Of a stretch of DNA of 64,000 nt, positions 1 through 11,562 are shown in pieces. Source of the stretch: Actinocatenispora thailandica (GTDB taxonomy: Bacteria; Actinomycetota; Actinomycetes; Mycobacteriales; Micromonosporaceae). A program made the translations under genes and the position numbers. Numbering within the stretch: the stretch's first letter is position 1; each line of letters begins with the position of its first letter. The DNA lies in assembly GCF_016865425.1 (NCBI RefSeq), contig NZ_AP023355.1, positions 2,416,198 through 2,480,197 on the forward strand, read 5' to 3'. Below the pieces are notes generated by a model. It was not told where the DNA came from and did not search any database. It saw only the letters and a list, made by a program, of their open reading frames with translations.

Positions 1-41
1 AGGGTCTCGCCCGTCGCCGGGTTCACCGTCGCGATCGCCAT
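1..41 (-). CDS. Succinate-semialdehyde/aldehyde dehydrogenase, N-terminal fragment cut by window edge
   Basis: Only the first 13 codons lie in the window. An ATG at 41 reading leftwards gives MAIATVNPATGET, which closely resembles the N terminus of actinobacterial NADP-dependent succinate-semialdehyde dehydrogenases (GabD-like, oxidation of succinate semialdehyde to succinate in GABA and related catabolism). The gene would be transcribed away from the MetE-like gene that starts at 152, so the 110 bases between them hold divergent promoters. The assignment rests on this short motif alone; another aldehyde dehydrogenase subfamily is possible. Confidence 0.65.
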   Translation of the reverse strand, partial: MAIATVNPATGET

Positions 42-151
42 GCCGACAGCGTCGCCCCGGGGCGGGGGCGCCGTGGCGGGTTTCGGCGATCCCGCCCCAC
101 CACGGGTACGCCGTCGGCGGCCGGCGCCGCGGTGCCAAGTAGCCTGCCGTC

Positions 152-1168
152 GTGACTGAACAGGGGTATCCGTGGCCGGCCGGTGCGGCGACCGGGGTCG
201 GGTCGTTGCCCGGCACCGATCCGGGCGAGGCGCTGCGCGTCGTCTTCGGCGAGCTGCCCGACCTGCCGTACCTGCCGGAGCTGCCGGACCGCGGCCCCGG
301 CGCCGAGCTGCTCGGCCGTACCGCCGGGCTGCTCGCCGAGCTGCCGGTCGAGCTGTACGCGGCCCGCTGGCGCATCGCCGCACGCCCCGGCCGCGACCTG
401 CGCCGCACCCGTGACCTGCTGGAACGTGACCTCGACCAGCTGGTCGAGGTGGCCGAGGGGTACACCGGGACGCTCAAGGTGGCCGTCGGTGGTCCGTACA
501 CCCTCGCGGCCGGGCTGGAGCTGCCGTCCGGTGGTGCGGTGCTGCGCGACGCGGGCGCGCTGCGGGACCTGACCGCCTCGCTGGCCGAGGGCGTCGCCGG
601 GCACGTCGCCGACGTCGCCGCCCGGGTTCCGGGCGCCCGGGTACTGCTGCAGCTCGACGAGCCGTCGCTGCCGGCGGTGCTCGCCGGCCGGGTCCGCACC
701 GAGAGCGGGTTCGGCAGCTACCGGCCGGTGGCCGAGCCGGACGCCGTCGAGACCCTGCGGACCGTGCTGGCCGCGGCCGGGGTGCCGGCGCTGGTGCACT
801 GCTGCGCCGCCGACGTACCGGTCGGCGTGGTGCGCGCCGCCGGCGCCGCCGCGGTCGCCGTGGATACCGCGCTGCTGCCGTCCGATGCGGCTGGGTTGGA
901 TGTCTGGGGCGAGGCGCTCGACGCCGGCCTCGGCCTGTTCGCCGGCGCCGTACCGGCCACCGCCTCGCGGGGTGCCGATGCCGCCGCCGCGGACGAGGTA
1001 CGCCGGTTCTGGCACCGGCTCGGCCTGCCAGCCGGCCGGCTGCCGGAGCAGATGGTGCTCACCCAGGCCTGCGGCCTGGTCGGTGCCGGCCCGGAACAGG
1101 CCCGGGCAGCGCTGCGGTACGCGCGGGACGCCGCCCGCCGGATCGCCGACGAGCCGGACGTCCGCTAG
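152..1168 (+). CDS. MetE-like (cobalamin-independent methionine synthase C-terminal domain) protein
   Basis: A 338-residue single-domain protein of the UROD/MetE-like TIM-barrel superfamily. It is less than half the length of true MetE and lacks the N-terminal barrel. The zinc-site signature of MetE is recognisable: His216 and Cys218 in LVHCCA, and Cys307 in TQACGLVG; QLDEPSLP is the conserved strand near residue 170. The start is GTG at 152. Homologues sit directly upstream of ligA in many actinobacteria (for example next to the mycobacterial ligA), as here, with a ferritin gene between. Homologues are annotated 'methionine synthase, vitamin-B12 independent', but without the N-terminal half the substrate and methyl donor are unknown. 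Confidence 0.8.
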   Translation: MTEQGYPWPAGAATGVGSLPGTDPGEALRVVFGELPDLPYLPELPDRGPGAELLGRTAGLLAELPVELYAARWRIAARPGRDLRRTRDLLERDLDQLVEVAEGYTGTLKVAVGGPYTLAAGLELPSGGAVLRDAGALRDLTASLAEGVAGHVADVAARVPGARVLLQLDEPSLPAVLAGRVRTESGFGSYRPVAEPDAVETLRTVLAAAGVPALVHCCAADVPVGVVRAAGAAAVAVDTALLPSDAAGLDVWGEALDAGLGLFAGAVPATASRGADAAAADEVRRFWHRLGLPAGRLPEQMVLTQACGLVGAGPEQARAALRYARDAARRIADEPDVR

Positions 1169-1183
1169 CCCCAGCACCATGTC

Positions 1184-1238
1184 GATCATGGTGTCGTCTC
1201 GGCGGGTGAACGTCGACGGTCGAGACGACACCATGATC
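1184..1238. repeat. Perfect 18-bp inverted repeat (hairpin) with 19-nt loop
   Basis: Arms 1184-1201 and 1221-1238 are exact reverse complements (arm begins gatcatggtgtcgt). The element sits between the MetE-like gene (stop 1168) and ferritin (start 1311). There is no T tract, so it is either a GC-type terminator or a dispersed palindromic intergenic repeat; arms beginning with a gatcatgg-type sequence recall repeats I associate with Micromonosporaceae intergenic regions (recollection, unverified). Confidence 0.75.
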
Positions 1239-1310
1239 AACAGCGTCCGGGGCGGAGCGGCCGCGGCAAAGGTCGGTCACCGGCCGATCACCCGGAGTAT
1301 GGTCCGGCAC

Positions 1311-4302
<2,992 letters not shown>

Positions 4303-4426
4303 CCGGATCGGCTCACATCACCCGGAGGTAACAAAAAGGCCGACTTTGTTCGCTGTTCGGCGGACACGCAGGGTTGTCATGGCCGGCAGGTCCATACTGC
4401 GCCAGGTAGGCGTCACTGTGCCCGAT

Positions 4427-4450
4427 CGACCTCGTTTCACACCGAGGTCG
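4427..4450. promoter_or_regulatory. 8-bp inverted repeat upstream of the GGDEF-EAL gene
   Basis: Arms cgacctcg (4427-4434) and cgaggtcg (4443-4450) face each other across 8 nt, about 100 bases upstream of the diguanylate cyclase/phosphodiesterase start. It could be an operator or a leader hairpin. The rest of 4303-4548 shows no gene; an A-rich stretch just after ligA is the only other notable feature. Confidence 0.35.
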
Positions 4451-4548
4451 TCCAGTTGTGCGGGTCCACACGGCGCGACCTCGGCGATCGGCGACACGTG
4501 CCCCACGCGTCGGTGCGCCGGTGACCTTCTTCCGTCTCGGAGGGGTGG

Positions 4549-6618
4549 ATGGAGTCGACGGCACTGCGCAACGAGCCGCCGCTGCGGCACAAGCGGGTCT
4601 TCGTCGGCTACGTCGCGGTCGTCGTCGCCGCCGGTGCCGCGGTCGTCGCGCTCGGCCTGCCCGGCCTCGTCCGCGCCGTCCCGGACCTGCCGGTGGACGG
4701 CTGGCTGCTGATCCTGCTGGCGGCGGTGGTGGACGCCGGCCCGTTCAGCGGGCCGCGGCAGCGGGGCAGCTCGGTCGGGGTGTTCCCGTCGGTGTGCTTC
4801 GGCTTCACCGTGCTACTGCTGTGGGGGCTCGGCCCGGCCGTCCTGCTGGCGGTGGTCGCCATCATCGGTTCGACCTGGCGGCTGCGCGCCAAGCTGTGGC
4901 GCGCCGCGTTCAACCTCGCCCAGTACCTGCTCGCCTACGGGGCGGCCGCCCTCGTGCTGCACACCGTGCGCGAGGACGTGCTCCGGGCCACCGGCTGGCA
5001 CGCGGTGGCGGTGGTCGGCGCCGCCGCGGCCTGGTTCGTGGTCAGCGAGCTGATCGTGGACACCGCGGTCCGGCTGCGGTTCGGCGGGCACTGGTGGTCG
5101 ACGGTGCGGTCCGGCCTGTCGTTCGAGTTGCAGACCACCGGCGCGCTGCTGCTGCTCGCCCCGGTGCTCGCCGGTGCGATCAGCACCAGCCCGTGGCTGA
5201 TCGCGCTGATCCTGGTGCCGTTGTTCGCGGTGTACCGCAGCGCCCGGGTCGCCGCCGAACGTGACCGGGAGTCCCGGCACGACCCGCTGACCGGCCTGGC
5301 CAACCGCAAGGCGGTGCAGGAGCGCATCGAGGACGACATCGCCCGCCGGCACCCCGACGGCCGGCCCGGCCCGCTGCTGCTGGTGCTCGACCTGGACCGG
5401 TTCAAGGAGGTCAACGACGCCCTCGGGCACGGCGTCGGAGACCGGCTGCTCGTCGAGGCGGGGCGCCGGCTGCGGGCCCGGCTGTCCGAGGACGTGCTGG
5501 TGGCGCGGCTCGGTGGCGACGAGTTCGCGGTGGTGCGTACCGCGGTCGGTGACCTGGACACCGCTCGGGCGTTCGCCGAGCGGGTCGCGGCCGTGCTGGC
5601 CGGGCCGGTACACCTGGACGGGATGCCGCTGGAGGTGGCGTCCTCGATCGGGGTGGCCGTGTACCCGCGGCACGGCGCCGACTTCGACGAACTGCTGCAG
5701 CACGCCGACGTGGCGATGTACGAGGCGAAGCAGCGCAACGACGCGGTCTCGGTCTACGCGCCGGAGGCCGACCACAACTCGGCGGCCCGGCTCGGCCTGC
5801 TCGGCGACCTGCGCCGCGCCCTGGAACGGCCGGACCGCCCGGAGCTGGGCGAACTGGGCGTGTTCTACCAGCCGCAGGTGGCGATCGACTCCGGCGAGGT
5901 GGTCGGGGTGGAGGCGCTGCTGCGGTGGCGCCATCCCGAGTACGGCATGGTCGGCCCGGAGGAGGTGATCCGCGCGGCCGAGCACACCGCGGTGATGCGG
6001 CTGCTGACCTACCGGGTGCTCGACGAGGTGGTCGCGCGGGTGGCGCAGTGGCAGCGGGACGGGCTGCGGCTGCGGGCAGCGGTGAACGTCAGCGTCCGCG
6101 ACCTGCACACCGCCGACCTGGTCGACCACCTGGCCGCCCTGCTGGACCGGCACGAGGTGGCGCCCAGCCAGATCGAACTGGAGATCACCGAGGGCGCCCT
6201 GATGGCCGACCCGCGCCGGGTGCTCGCCACGCTGCGCCGGCTGGACCGGCTCGGCATCGCGCTGTCGCTGGACGACTTCGGTACCGGCTACTCGTCGATG
6301 CTGCACCTGCGCCGGCTGCCGCTGTCGGAGGTGAAGATCGACCGCTCGTTCGTGCTGGGCATGGGGTCGGATCCGGACGACGCGGCGATCGTGCGGTCGA
6401 TCATCGACCTGGCCGGGGCGCTCGGGATGCGGGTGGTCGCCGAGGGCGTCGAGGACGAACGCACCTGGCGCCGGCTGTCCGCGCTGGGCTGCCAGATCGC
6501 GCAGGGCTGGTTCTACGCCCGGCCGATGCCGGCGGCCGAGTTCACCAGCTGGCTGGCCCGCTACCGCCCGCCCCGGATCCGCCAGACCGTCGAGGCCACC
6601 GACCCCGCCCACACCTGA
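4549..6618 (+). CDS. Membrane GGDEF-EAL c-di-GMP turnover protein
   Basis: A 689-residue protein with a hydrophobic N-terminal half (about 6-7 membrane segments in residues 15-235) followed by cytoplasmic GGDEF and EAL domains. The cyclase motif GGDEF is intact at 322-326, and the preceding DLDRFKEVNDALGH substrate motif is canonical. The phosphodiesterase motif EALLR is intact at 455-459, with NVSVRDL, ELEITE and DDFGTGYSS metal-binding motifs present. Both activities (c-di-GMP synthesis and hydrolysis) are therefore plausible; which one dominates cannot be told. The start ATG follows GGAGGGG. The gene ends at an intergenic hairpin facing the minus-strand exported-protein genes. Confidence 0.93.
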   Translation: MESTALRNEPPLRHKRVFVGYVAVVVAAGAAVVALGLPGLVRAVPDLPVDGWLLILLAAVVDAGPFSGPRQRGSSVGVFPSVCFGFTVLLLWGLGPAVLLAVVAIIGSTWRLRAKLWRAAFNLAQYLLAYGAAALVLHTVREDVLRATGWHAVAVVGAAAAWFVVSELIVDTAVRLRFGGHWWSTVRSGLSFELQTTGALLLLAPVLAGAISTSPWLIALILVPLFAVYRSARVAAERDRESRHDPLTGLANRKAVQERIEDDIARRHPDGRPGPLLLVLDLDRFKEVNDALGHGVGDRLLVEAGRRLRARLSEDVLVARLGGDEFAVVRTAVGDLDTARAFAERVAAVLAGPVHLDGMPLEVASSIGVAVYPRHGADFDELLQHADVAMYEAKQRNDAVSVYAPEADHNSAARLGLLGDLRRALERPDRPELGELGVFYQPQVAIDSGEVVGVEALLRWRHPEYGMVGPEEVIRAAEHTAVMRLLTYRVLDEVVARVAQWQRDGLRLRAAVNVSVRDLHTADLVDHLAALLDRHEVAPSQIELEITEGALMADPRRVLATLRRLDRLGIALSLDDFGTGYSSMLHLRRLPLSEVKIDRSFVLGMGSDPDDAAIVRSIIDLAGALGMRVVAEGVEDERTWRRLSALGCQIAQGWFYARPMPAAEFTSWLARYRPPRIRQTVEATDPAHT

Positions 6619-6656
6619 GCCGAGCGACGTGGTCTACCTGCCGTCGTGGGAGTTGC

Positions 6657-6691
6657 GCCGGCGGCGGCCCGTGACATGAGTCGCCGCCGGC
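6657..6691. terminator. Bidirectional terminator hairpin
   Basis: Perfect 10-bp arms gccggcggcg (6657-6666) and cgccgccggc (6682-6691) with a 15-nt loop, placed between convergent genes: the GGDEF-EAL gene ends at 6618 and the minus-strand gene ends at 6700. No T tract, as is common in actinomycetes. Confidence 0.65.
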
Positions 6692-6699
6692 ATCGCAGA

Positions 6700-9677
6700 T
6701 CAGTTGAACGGATTGTCCTGGCAGCCGTGTGTCGAGCCGGATTCCGGAATGAAGGCGATCGCGTCATACGCGATATCGACCGTGCCATCCGCGTCGCCCA
6801 TGCCGATGTTCTTCAACATCACCCGGGCACCGGGATGAAGCGAATAGTGTCCCAACGACACCCAAGAATCGGAGCCATCACTGCTGTCCTGGTTGATTAC
6901 ACATTCATGGTCGGCGCTCTGAGACTGGTATGAATCGAACACGAAATAGTCTGCGGAGCCGTACCCTGCACCATGGCTGGGAAGATGCACGACGATGTCG
7001 TAGTTCTCGGCATTCACGCCGTCGTCGTTGAGATCCGGCGTCCACGTCCCGAGGATCTCATGCTTGGAATTGCCACCACCCGACGCGTCGGCATTGGGGT
7101 CGTTGGGCGCATAAACATGGCTGAACCACATGTGGCCCTGGTAACCGGCGCCGAGTTGGTGGAGGTCCACTTGCGGGTGTTCCTCCCAGCCGCCTGATGG
7201 TGATCCGCCGCGAATGGTGAACTTTCCGGTGGAGGTGCCGCCGGAGCACCCGAGCGCATTGTTTGCCGGGTTGTCCAGGTCGTCGACCATGATGGTCGGC
7301 CAGCCGGACATCTTGTATGGGTCGAGCGAGCCGTCGAAGATCGAGCAGTCGCGATCGTATACTCGCTGGATCCCCGGTTCACCGCTGCCCAGGGTGAAGG
7401 CGAGCGATTCGGTCGCGCATTCGGTTGCGCACGATGCCCAGGTGGCGTTTCCGTTGTGCCACCAGCAACTGCTGTCCCAGGCTTTGCAGGGATCGCTCGA
7501 CGGATACGTGCAGCCGTTCGTGGCATCACAGAACTCCCCGAGCTGGTCCTTGAGTGGAATGCTCAGCTGGTCGCTCGAACCGGAGCCGAAGTTGGACGCC
7601 TGATACGCTCGATACATCAGGCCGTTCTGATCGTACTTGACCTGCGGAGTTTCGGCCCAGCCGAGAACGCGTTCCTGATATGGCCAATCCGACGGATGGC
7701 TGGCGTCGTCGTACGTGTCACGAAGAAAACCGTCGCGGTCCGCCGGGTAGGACGGGTTCGCCGGGTTGTTCAGCCAGCCAACGCCCCAGTGGCCGCCGTT
7801 CTCGCCGGAGTCTGCCGAGCTGTAATACCCGGAGTTCTACGCCCAGAGCGCGAGATACCAGTTCTCCACGTACTTCGGATCACCGTTGTTGACCGACAGC
7901 CCGTCCAGATAGATGCTGTTCCACTTGGCCACGAGGATCTGCAGCGATGCGGCGATGTTGGCGGCGTAGTCGGTGGCGATGGCGACCTGCTCGGCTGACG
8001 TGTAGACGCCCGCATCGTTCGTCGACATTCCGGTGGTGACCTGGCCAATGCCGTAACCGCAGTCGGATTTCGTATAGTCGATGGTGTCGATGTCGGTCGA
8101 CCCGTTGGCCTGCCGGCTTCCGTAGTAGTCGCTCACGAGCGGATTGCCGGCGTCACCGTGGACGGCATGCCAGGACGCTTCCTGCAGATTCGTCTCCTGC
8201 GCGAGGATGCCCAGCACCACCTGCGCCGGGACGGTCGCACCCGCCGACGCGCCGTCGATCGACACCGGCGGGAACATCTGCTGAGGGGAGTAGCTCGATT
8301 CGCCGGTGGCCAGGAAGTTGCTGGGCCGGGTGATGGTGAGATCGCCGTGCACGGCCTGGTCGACCGCCCACTCGACCATGTTGGTGCTCGGCTGCAACGC
8401 CTGCCGGTGCACATCGTCGCGCGGTACCACGCACGTGGGGGTGGACGCGTCGGCCGGCTGCATCGTCGTCTTGCGACCCGGAGCTTGGACGGTCTGCGAC
8501 AAGTGGGCGGCGGCATCGAACCTGGTTCCGCCCTGTGCCGCGACCTGCAGTGCGCTTCGCCGTCCGCTGTGCACCGTGACGACGGTGGCCGTCGCCTTGT
8601 TCGCGTCCGCGGCCTTGGGTCGGGCCACGCCCGCTTCGATGGAGGCCGCCGCCTGCTTCGTCACGATCCCGTTGACCAGCAGGTTGCCCTTCCTCGACAC
8701 TTCGGTGACCCGGCGGTCCGAGGCGATGCGGAGAGTTCCGGAGACTGCACGGCTTCCCGTCGCGCCGACGATGGCGTCGCGGTGCTGCGTCAGGTTGAAC
8801 AACTGCAGCCGCCCGGAACGCCCCGTCGCCACGGTGGTCAGCGACCCGTTGCGGTACCGCTGGATCGTGGCGTTCTTGCCGTCCGTACTGGCGAGGTCGA
8901 GCCCGGAGCCGTTCGCACCGGCGATCGCGTAGATTGCCCCGGCCGGGGTGTCCAGCCGGTGCAGCTGGCCGGCGGCGTCGACCCGCACGAGCTTGCGGTG
9001 CGCCACGCCGTAGGTGGTGCCGTCGCTGCCGACGAACGGGTTGGTGAGCTGCGCGTCGACATGACGGGCCGGAGCGGCGGTCGACGTCGCGGCGTCGACC
9101 AGGATCGCGTCGGTGCGCTGCTCCTCGGCGCCCTTGGCGCGAGTCAGCATCACCTGGTCGGTCGGGCCGCAGGACGGGTTGTAGTAGGCGAGCTGGATGT
9201 GATCCGCGACCTTGTGCTCCGCCCCCTGGCCACATCGATCACGACGGCGGTGCCGCCGGCCTCCATCAGCGCCGGGCGGTTGGTGTAGGACGCCGGTGCG
9301 TACACCGCGACCACATAGCGACCGGAACCGGTCAGGCAGGCATGGCCGGTCCACGATCCGGTGGCGTTGGCACTGTCGGTCAGCGTCGCCAGCCGTTCGA
9401 AGCGGAAGGCGTCTCGCTCCCGAGCCAGATAGACGTGGAACCCGTCCGTGTCCGCCGAACTGGCCACGACAACGTCAGTGGAGGAGCGCCAACCGCCACC
9501 CAACGCACCGTCCGGCGACCCGATCGTCGCCTTCGCGTCGTCAGCCGGTGCCGTCGGATGTTCCGGCGCCGCGGACACGCGGTTGCCGGCGATGATCACG
9601 CTCAGGCACAGAATCAATACGCCAATCAAATAACGCGCTCTTCGCTGCTTCCGTGTGCTACCTAACAACTGATGCAA
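6700..9677 (-). pseudogene. Large exported lytic-transglycosylase-like protein with golvesin-type C-terminal domain, interrupted
   Basis: Reading leftwards from a TTG at 9677 (GGAGG 5 nt upstream) gives, after one frame correction, a 992-residue exported protein. Parts: an N-terminal membrane/signal segment (RYLIGVLILCLSVIIAG), a repetitive beta-rich region, a lytic-transglycosylase-like domain (VLGILAQETNLQEAS, GYGIGQVTTG, NWYLALWA*NSGYY), a cysteine-rich linker (WWHNGNATWASCATEC), and a C-terminal beta-sandwich resembling the golvesin C-terminal domain (ADYFVFDSYQ, GTVDIAYDAIAFIP). Two lesions are visible: a one-base deficit in a G run at about 9222-9227, and an in-frame TAG at 7837-7839 where a Tyr codon TAC is expected, at codon 614. 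Adding one G fixes the first; the TAG remains. The frame stays open from 7836 to 6700, so the loss is recent or the TAG is an error. A wall-cleaving or wall-binding role is inferred. Confidence 0.75.
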
Positions 9678-9732
9678 GTCGACCTCCAATATCCGTCTAC
9701 AGGAAGCCTGGGCCGATTCTCGACGCGCCATC

Positions 9733-10248
9733 TCAGTACCACCCCGTGCAGCCAATAGTGTTCACTCCGCCCCATGTTTGACCTGGGTAAGGCTCGGGGT
9801 CATAGGTGTTCTCGCCGGATACGCAGAGTTTCATCGACTTGTCCCAGTCGACCATTGTGGTCACAAAGTCTTGCTGGGTTCCGTCGAGATAACCGCCGCC
9901 GATCCAGTGTTCGCCATCTCCACCGTTCGGCAGCTGGTAGAAGAATCCCACATACGATATGTCGCCGCTCTTTGGAGTGACATATTCGCCCCATGCGGAA
10001 TGGCAGGCCTGCGAATAGTAAATGTCGGCATGTGCGTAGACTCCACCGGACTCTACTCCGTCCAAAGTAAAGCCATTAATGACGTGACCGTCGTCCGCAC
10101 ATCCCGACACTGTGGATGCATACTTTCCTTCACAGTTGCTACCGGAGCACCCGCCTGCTGAGGCGGCTGTCGCGGGAGCCAGTGCTGCCGCTGCAGACAG
10201 CAGCGTTACTGCGACGAGCGAAATCACCTTTCTTACTGACATATGCAT
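9733..10248 (-). CDS. Small secreted protein, DUF2690-like
   Basis: A 171-residue protein with a clear Sec signal peptide (basic start, hydrophobic LVAVTLLSAAAALAPATAASA, cleavage near residue 31) and a mature part with six cysteines and many Gly/Tyr/Trp residues. The pattern GCADDGHVINGF...YYSQACHSAWGEY recalls the DUF2690 family of short actinomycete exported proteins, but the match is by eye only. It lies 7 nt after the lipoprotein gene (stop 10256) and 55 nt before the transglycosylase-like gene, so the three are probably one transcript. An alternative ATG is at 10242. Its base composition is lower in GC than the housekeeping genes. Confidence 0.7.
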   Translation of the reverse strand: MHMSVRKVISLVAVTLLSAAAALAPATAASAGGCSGSNCEGKYASTVSGCADDGHVINGFTLDGVESGGVYAHADIYYSQACHSAWGEYVTPKSGDISYVGFFYQLPNGGDGEHWIGGGYLDGTQQDFVTTMVDWDKSMKLCVSGENTYDPEPYPGQTWGGVNTIGCTGWY

Positions 10249-10255
10249 GATCTTC

Positions 10256-10863
10256 TTACCTCTTGTTCTCTACCTCTGCTTTGACGGCTTGATGTGGTGA
10301 TGACTTGGACCGGTTAACGAATGCAGATACAGTCAGGCCATCGAACTTTTTTTCTGTGGCTACATGGTCGACGCTAGGGAACTCGCTCGATAGCCAACTT
10401 CCAATAGTGTGCACTTCCTTTGGTGGCAACAAGAGAGTCAGGCATTCCTCGATGGCTTTGTATACTCTTGAAAATTGTTTTATATACCTCCCTTTATTTC
10501 CCTGGGCAAGGCAGACGATGTCGATTAGCGACCCATTTGGTGCATTGTCCTCTATTGTGAACATAGCTCTCATGTGTGCATTTGTGGAAATCGAATAGGT
10601 GTTTGATATATAGGTTGTCGTCCTTGTGGTAGCTATCTCATCTTTGTAAAAGTGCATTCGGTACCTTTTGGCGTAAGCATTCTTCGCCATTGTTGGGTTC
10701 GTACCGTGGATGGGGTAGGTCTTCGGGGTGATGGGGAGGGGGTGGCGGAGTGGGAGTGTTCGATGACGTTGGGGCCGTTGGGGGTTTGCTGGGTGCAGGC
10801 GCTTGCGGTGAGGGCCAGTGCCGCCGTGACGGCGAGCAGGATTACGCGGAGTGTGGGGCGCAT
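10256..10863 (-). CDS. AT-rich lipoprotein of unknown function (one-base frame correction needed)
   Basis: From ATG 10863 the frame encodes a lipoprotein signal peptide with lipobox LTASAC (about residues 18-23) and a Ser/Pro/Thr linker. It then runs into a stop, while the conserved-looking body (TYPIHGTNPTMAKNAYAKRY... to VNRSKSSPHQAVKAEVENKR) continues in another frame to 10256. Adding one C in the run at 10725-10728 joins them into 202 residues. The body has CLAQGNKGRYIKQF and ends Lys/Arg-rich; I do not recognise a family. The stretch 10256-10690 is by far the most AT-rich coding DNA in the window, with codon use unlike its neighbours, which suggests transfer. Alternatively, a separate protein could start at ATG 10690. 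Confidence 0.65.
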
Positions 10864-11213
10864 GGGTCTCCGGGCTGGGTTTGTCGGGAGGCCGAACTGG
10901 CATTTGCGACGCTGAGTAATCGTTTCTGTCGGCCGTTGTGATCATGCCGGTGTGGAACCTTATTGGCGGCATAAGTGACGGGTCAATAGGTGTACCCGCG
11001 TCAGATAGCCGGCATAACTTCCATACAACGCATATGCATCGATCAGGGCCGATGTGCGGGCGGCGCGCGACGGTGGCGTGGCGGACCGGGAGGAAGGGGG
11101 CTCCGGCGCCGCAATAGACTCGCGGGGACGCTGCGTAGCGCGTACGAATGCGCAGGTGGACCGGCGCTCGCCGGTCCGGACAACACCCAGCCGAGACCGA
11201 CAAGGAGCCAGTG
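10864..11213. other. Non-coding region between divergent lipoprotein and gatC
   Basis: No convincing gene. It must hold promoters for the minus-strand exported-protein run and for gatCAB. A possible -10 TAGACT is at 11115-11120 for gatC, without a good -35. A hairpin with 8-bp arms (ggaccggc 11158-11165 and gccggtcc 11170-11177) lies about 37 nt before the gatC start and could be a leader structure. Composition shifts from moderate GC on the left to very high GC near gatC. Confidence 0.5.
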
Positions 11214-11513
11214 ATGGCCGCCATCTCCCGCGAGGAGGTCGCGCATCTCGCGCACCTCGCGCGGCTTGCCGTGACCGAGGACGAGCTGGACACGTTCGCC
11301 GGCCAGCTCGATCAGATCGTGTCCTCGGTGGCGCGGATCGGCGAGGTCGCCGCCGACGACATCGCGCCGACCTCGCACGCGGTGCCGTTGACCAACGTGA
11401 TGCGGGCCGACGAGCCGCGCCCCGGGCTGGCCCGGGAGGCTGCGCTGGCCGGGGCGCCGGCCGTCGAGGACGACCGGTTCCGGGTGCCGCAGATCCTGTC
11501 CGAGGAGGCCTGA
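11214..11513 (+). CDS. gatC: Asp-tRNA(Asn)/Glu-tRNA(Gln) amidotransferase subunit C
   Basis: A 99-residue GatC, the small subunit that clamps GatA and GatB in the tRNA-dependent amidotransferase. The family signature [19 protein letters not shown] opens the protein, and [21 protein letters not shown] matches the belt region that wraps GatA. The ATG at 11214 has AAGGAG 6 nt upstream; a GTG at 11211 is a poorer alternative. First gene of gatCAB; its end carries a strong ribosome site that serves the short ORF described next. Confidence 0.95.
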   Translation: MAAISREEVAHLAHLARLAVTEDELDTFAGQLDQIVSSVARIGEVAADDIAPTSHAVPLTNVMRADEPRPGLAREAALAGAPAVEDDRFRVPQILSEEA

Positions 11514-11514
11514 C

Positions 11515-11562
11515 ATGGGCGAGTGGATCAGCGGTGCCGGAGCATGCGGAGAGCGGGCATGA
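11515..11562 (+). CDS. 15-codon bridge ORF between gatC and gatA (possible translational coupling)
   Basis: A short frame ([15 protein letters not shown]) starts one base after the gatC stop, has GGAGG 6 nt upstream inside gatC, and ends in TGA overlapping the gatA ATG as ATGA. The arrangement would let ribosomes leaving gatC pass through the small ORF and restart on gatA. gatA itself has only GGAG at a similar distance. No function for the peptide is claimed. Confidence 0.4.
   Translation: MGEWISGAGACGERA

Noticed and set aside
23-1240. 405-codon minus-strand open frame opposite the MetE-like gene
   Set aside because: Arg/Gly/Pro-rich translation with no domain, caused by GC-rich codons of the real gene; many similar antisense frames in the window were discarded for the same reason.
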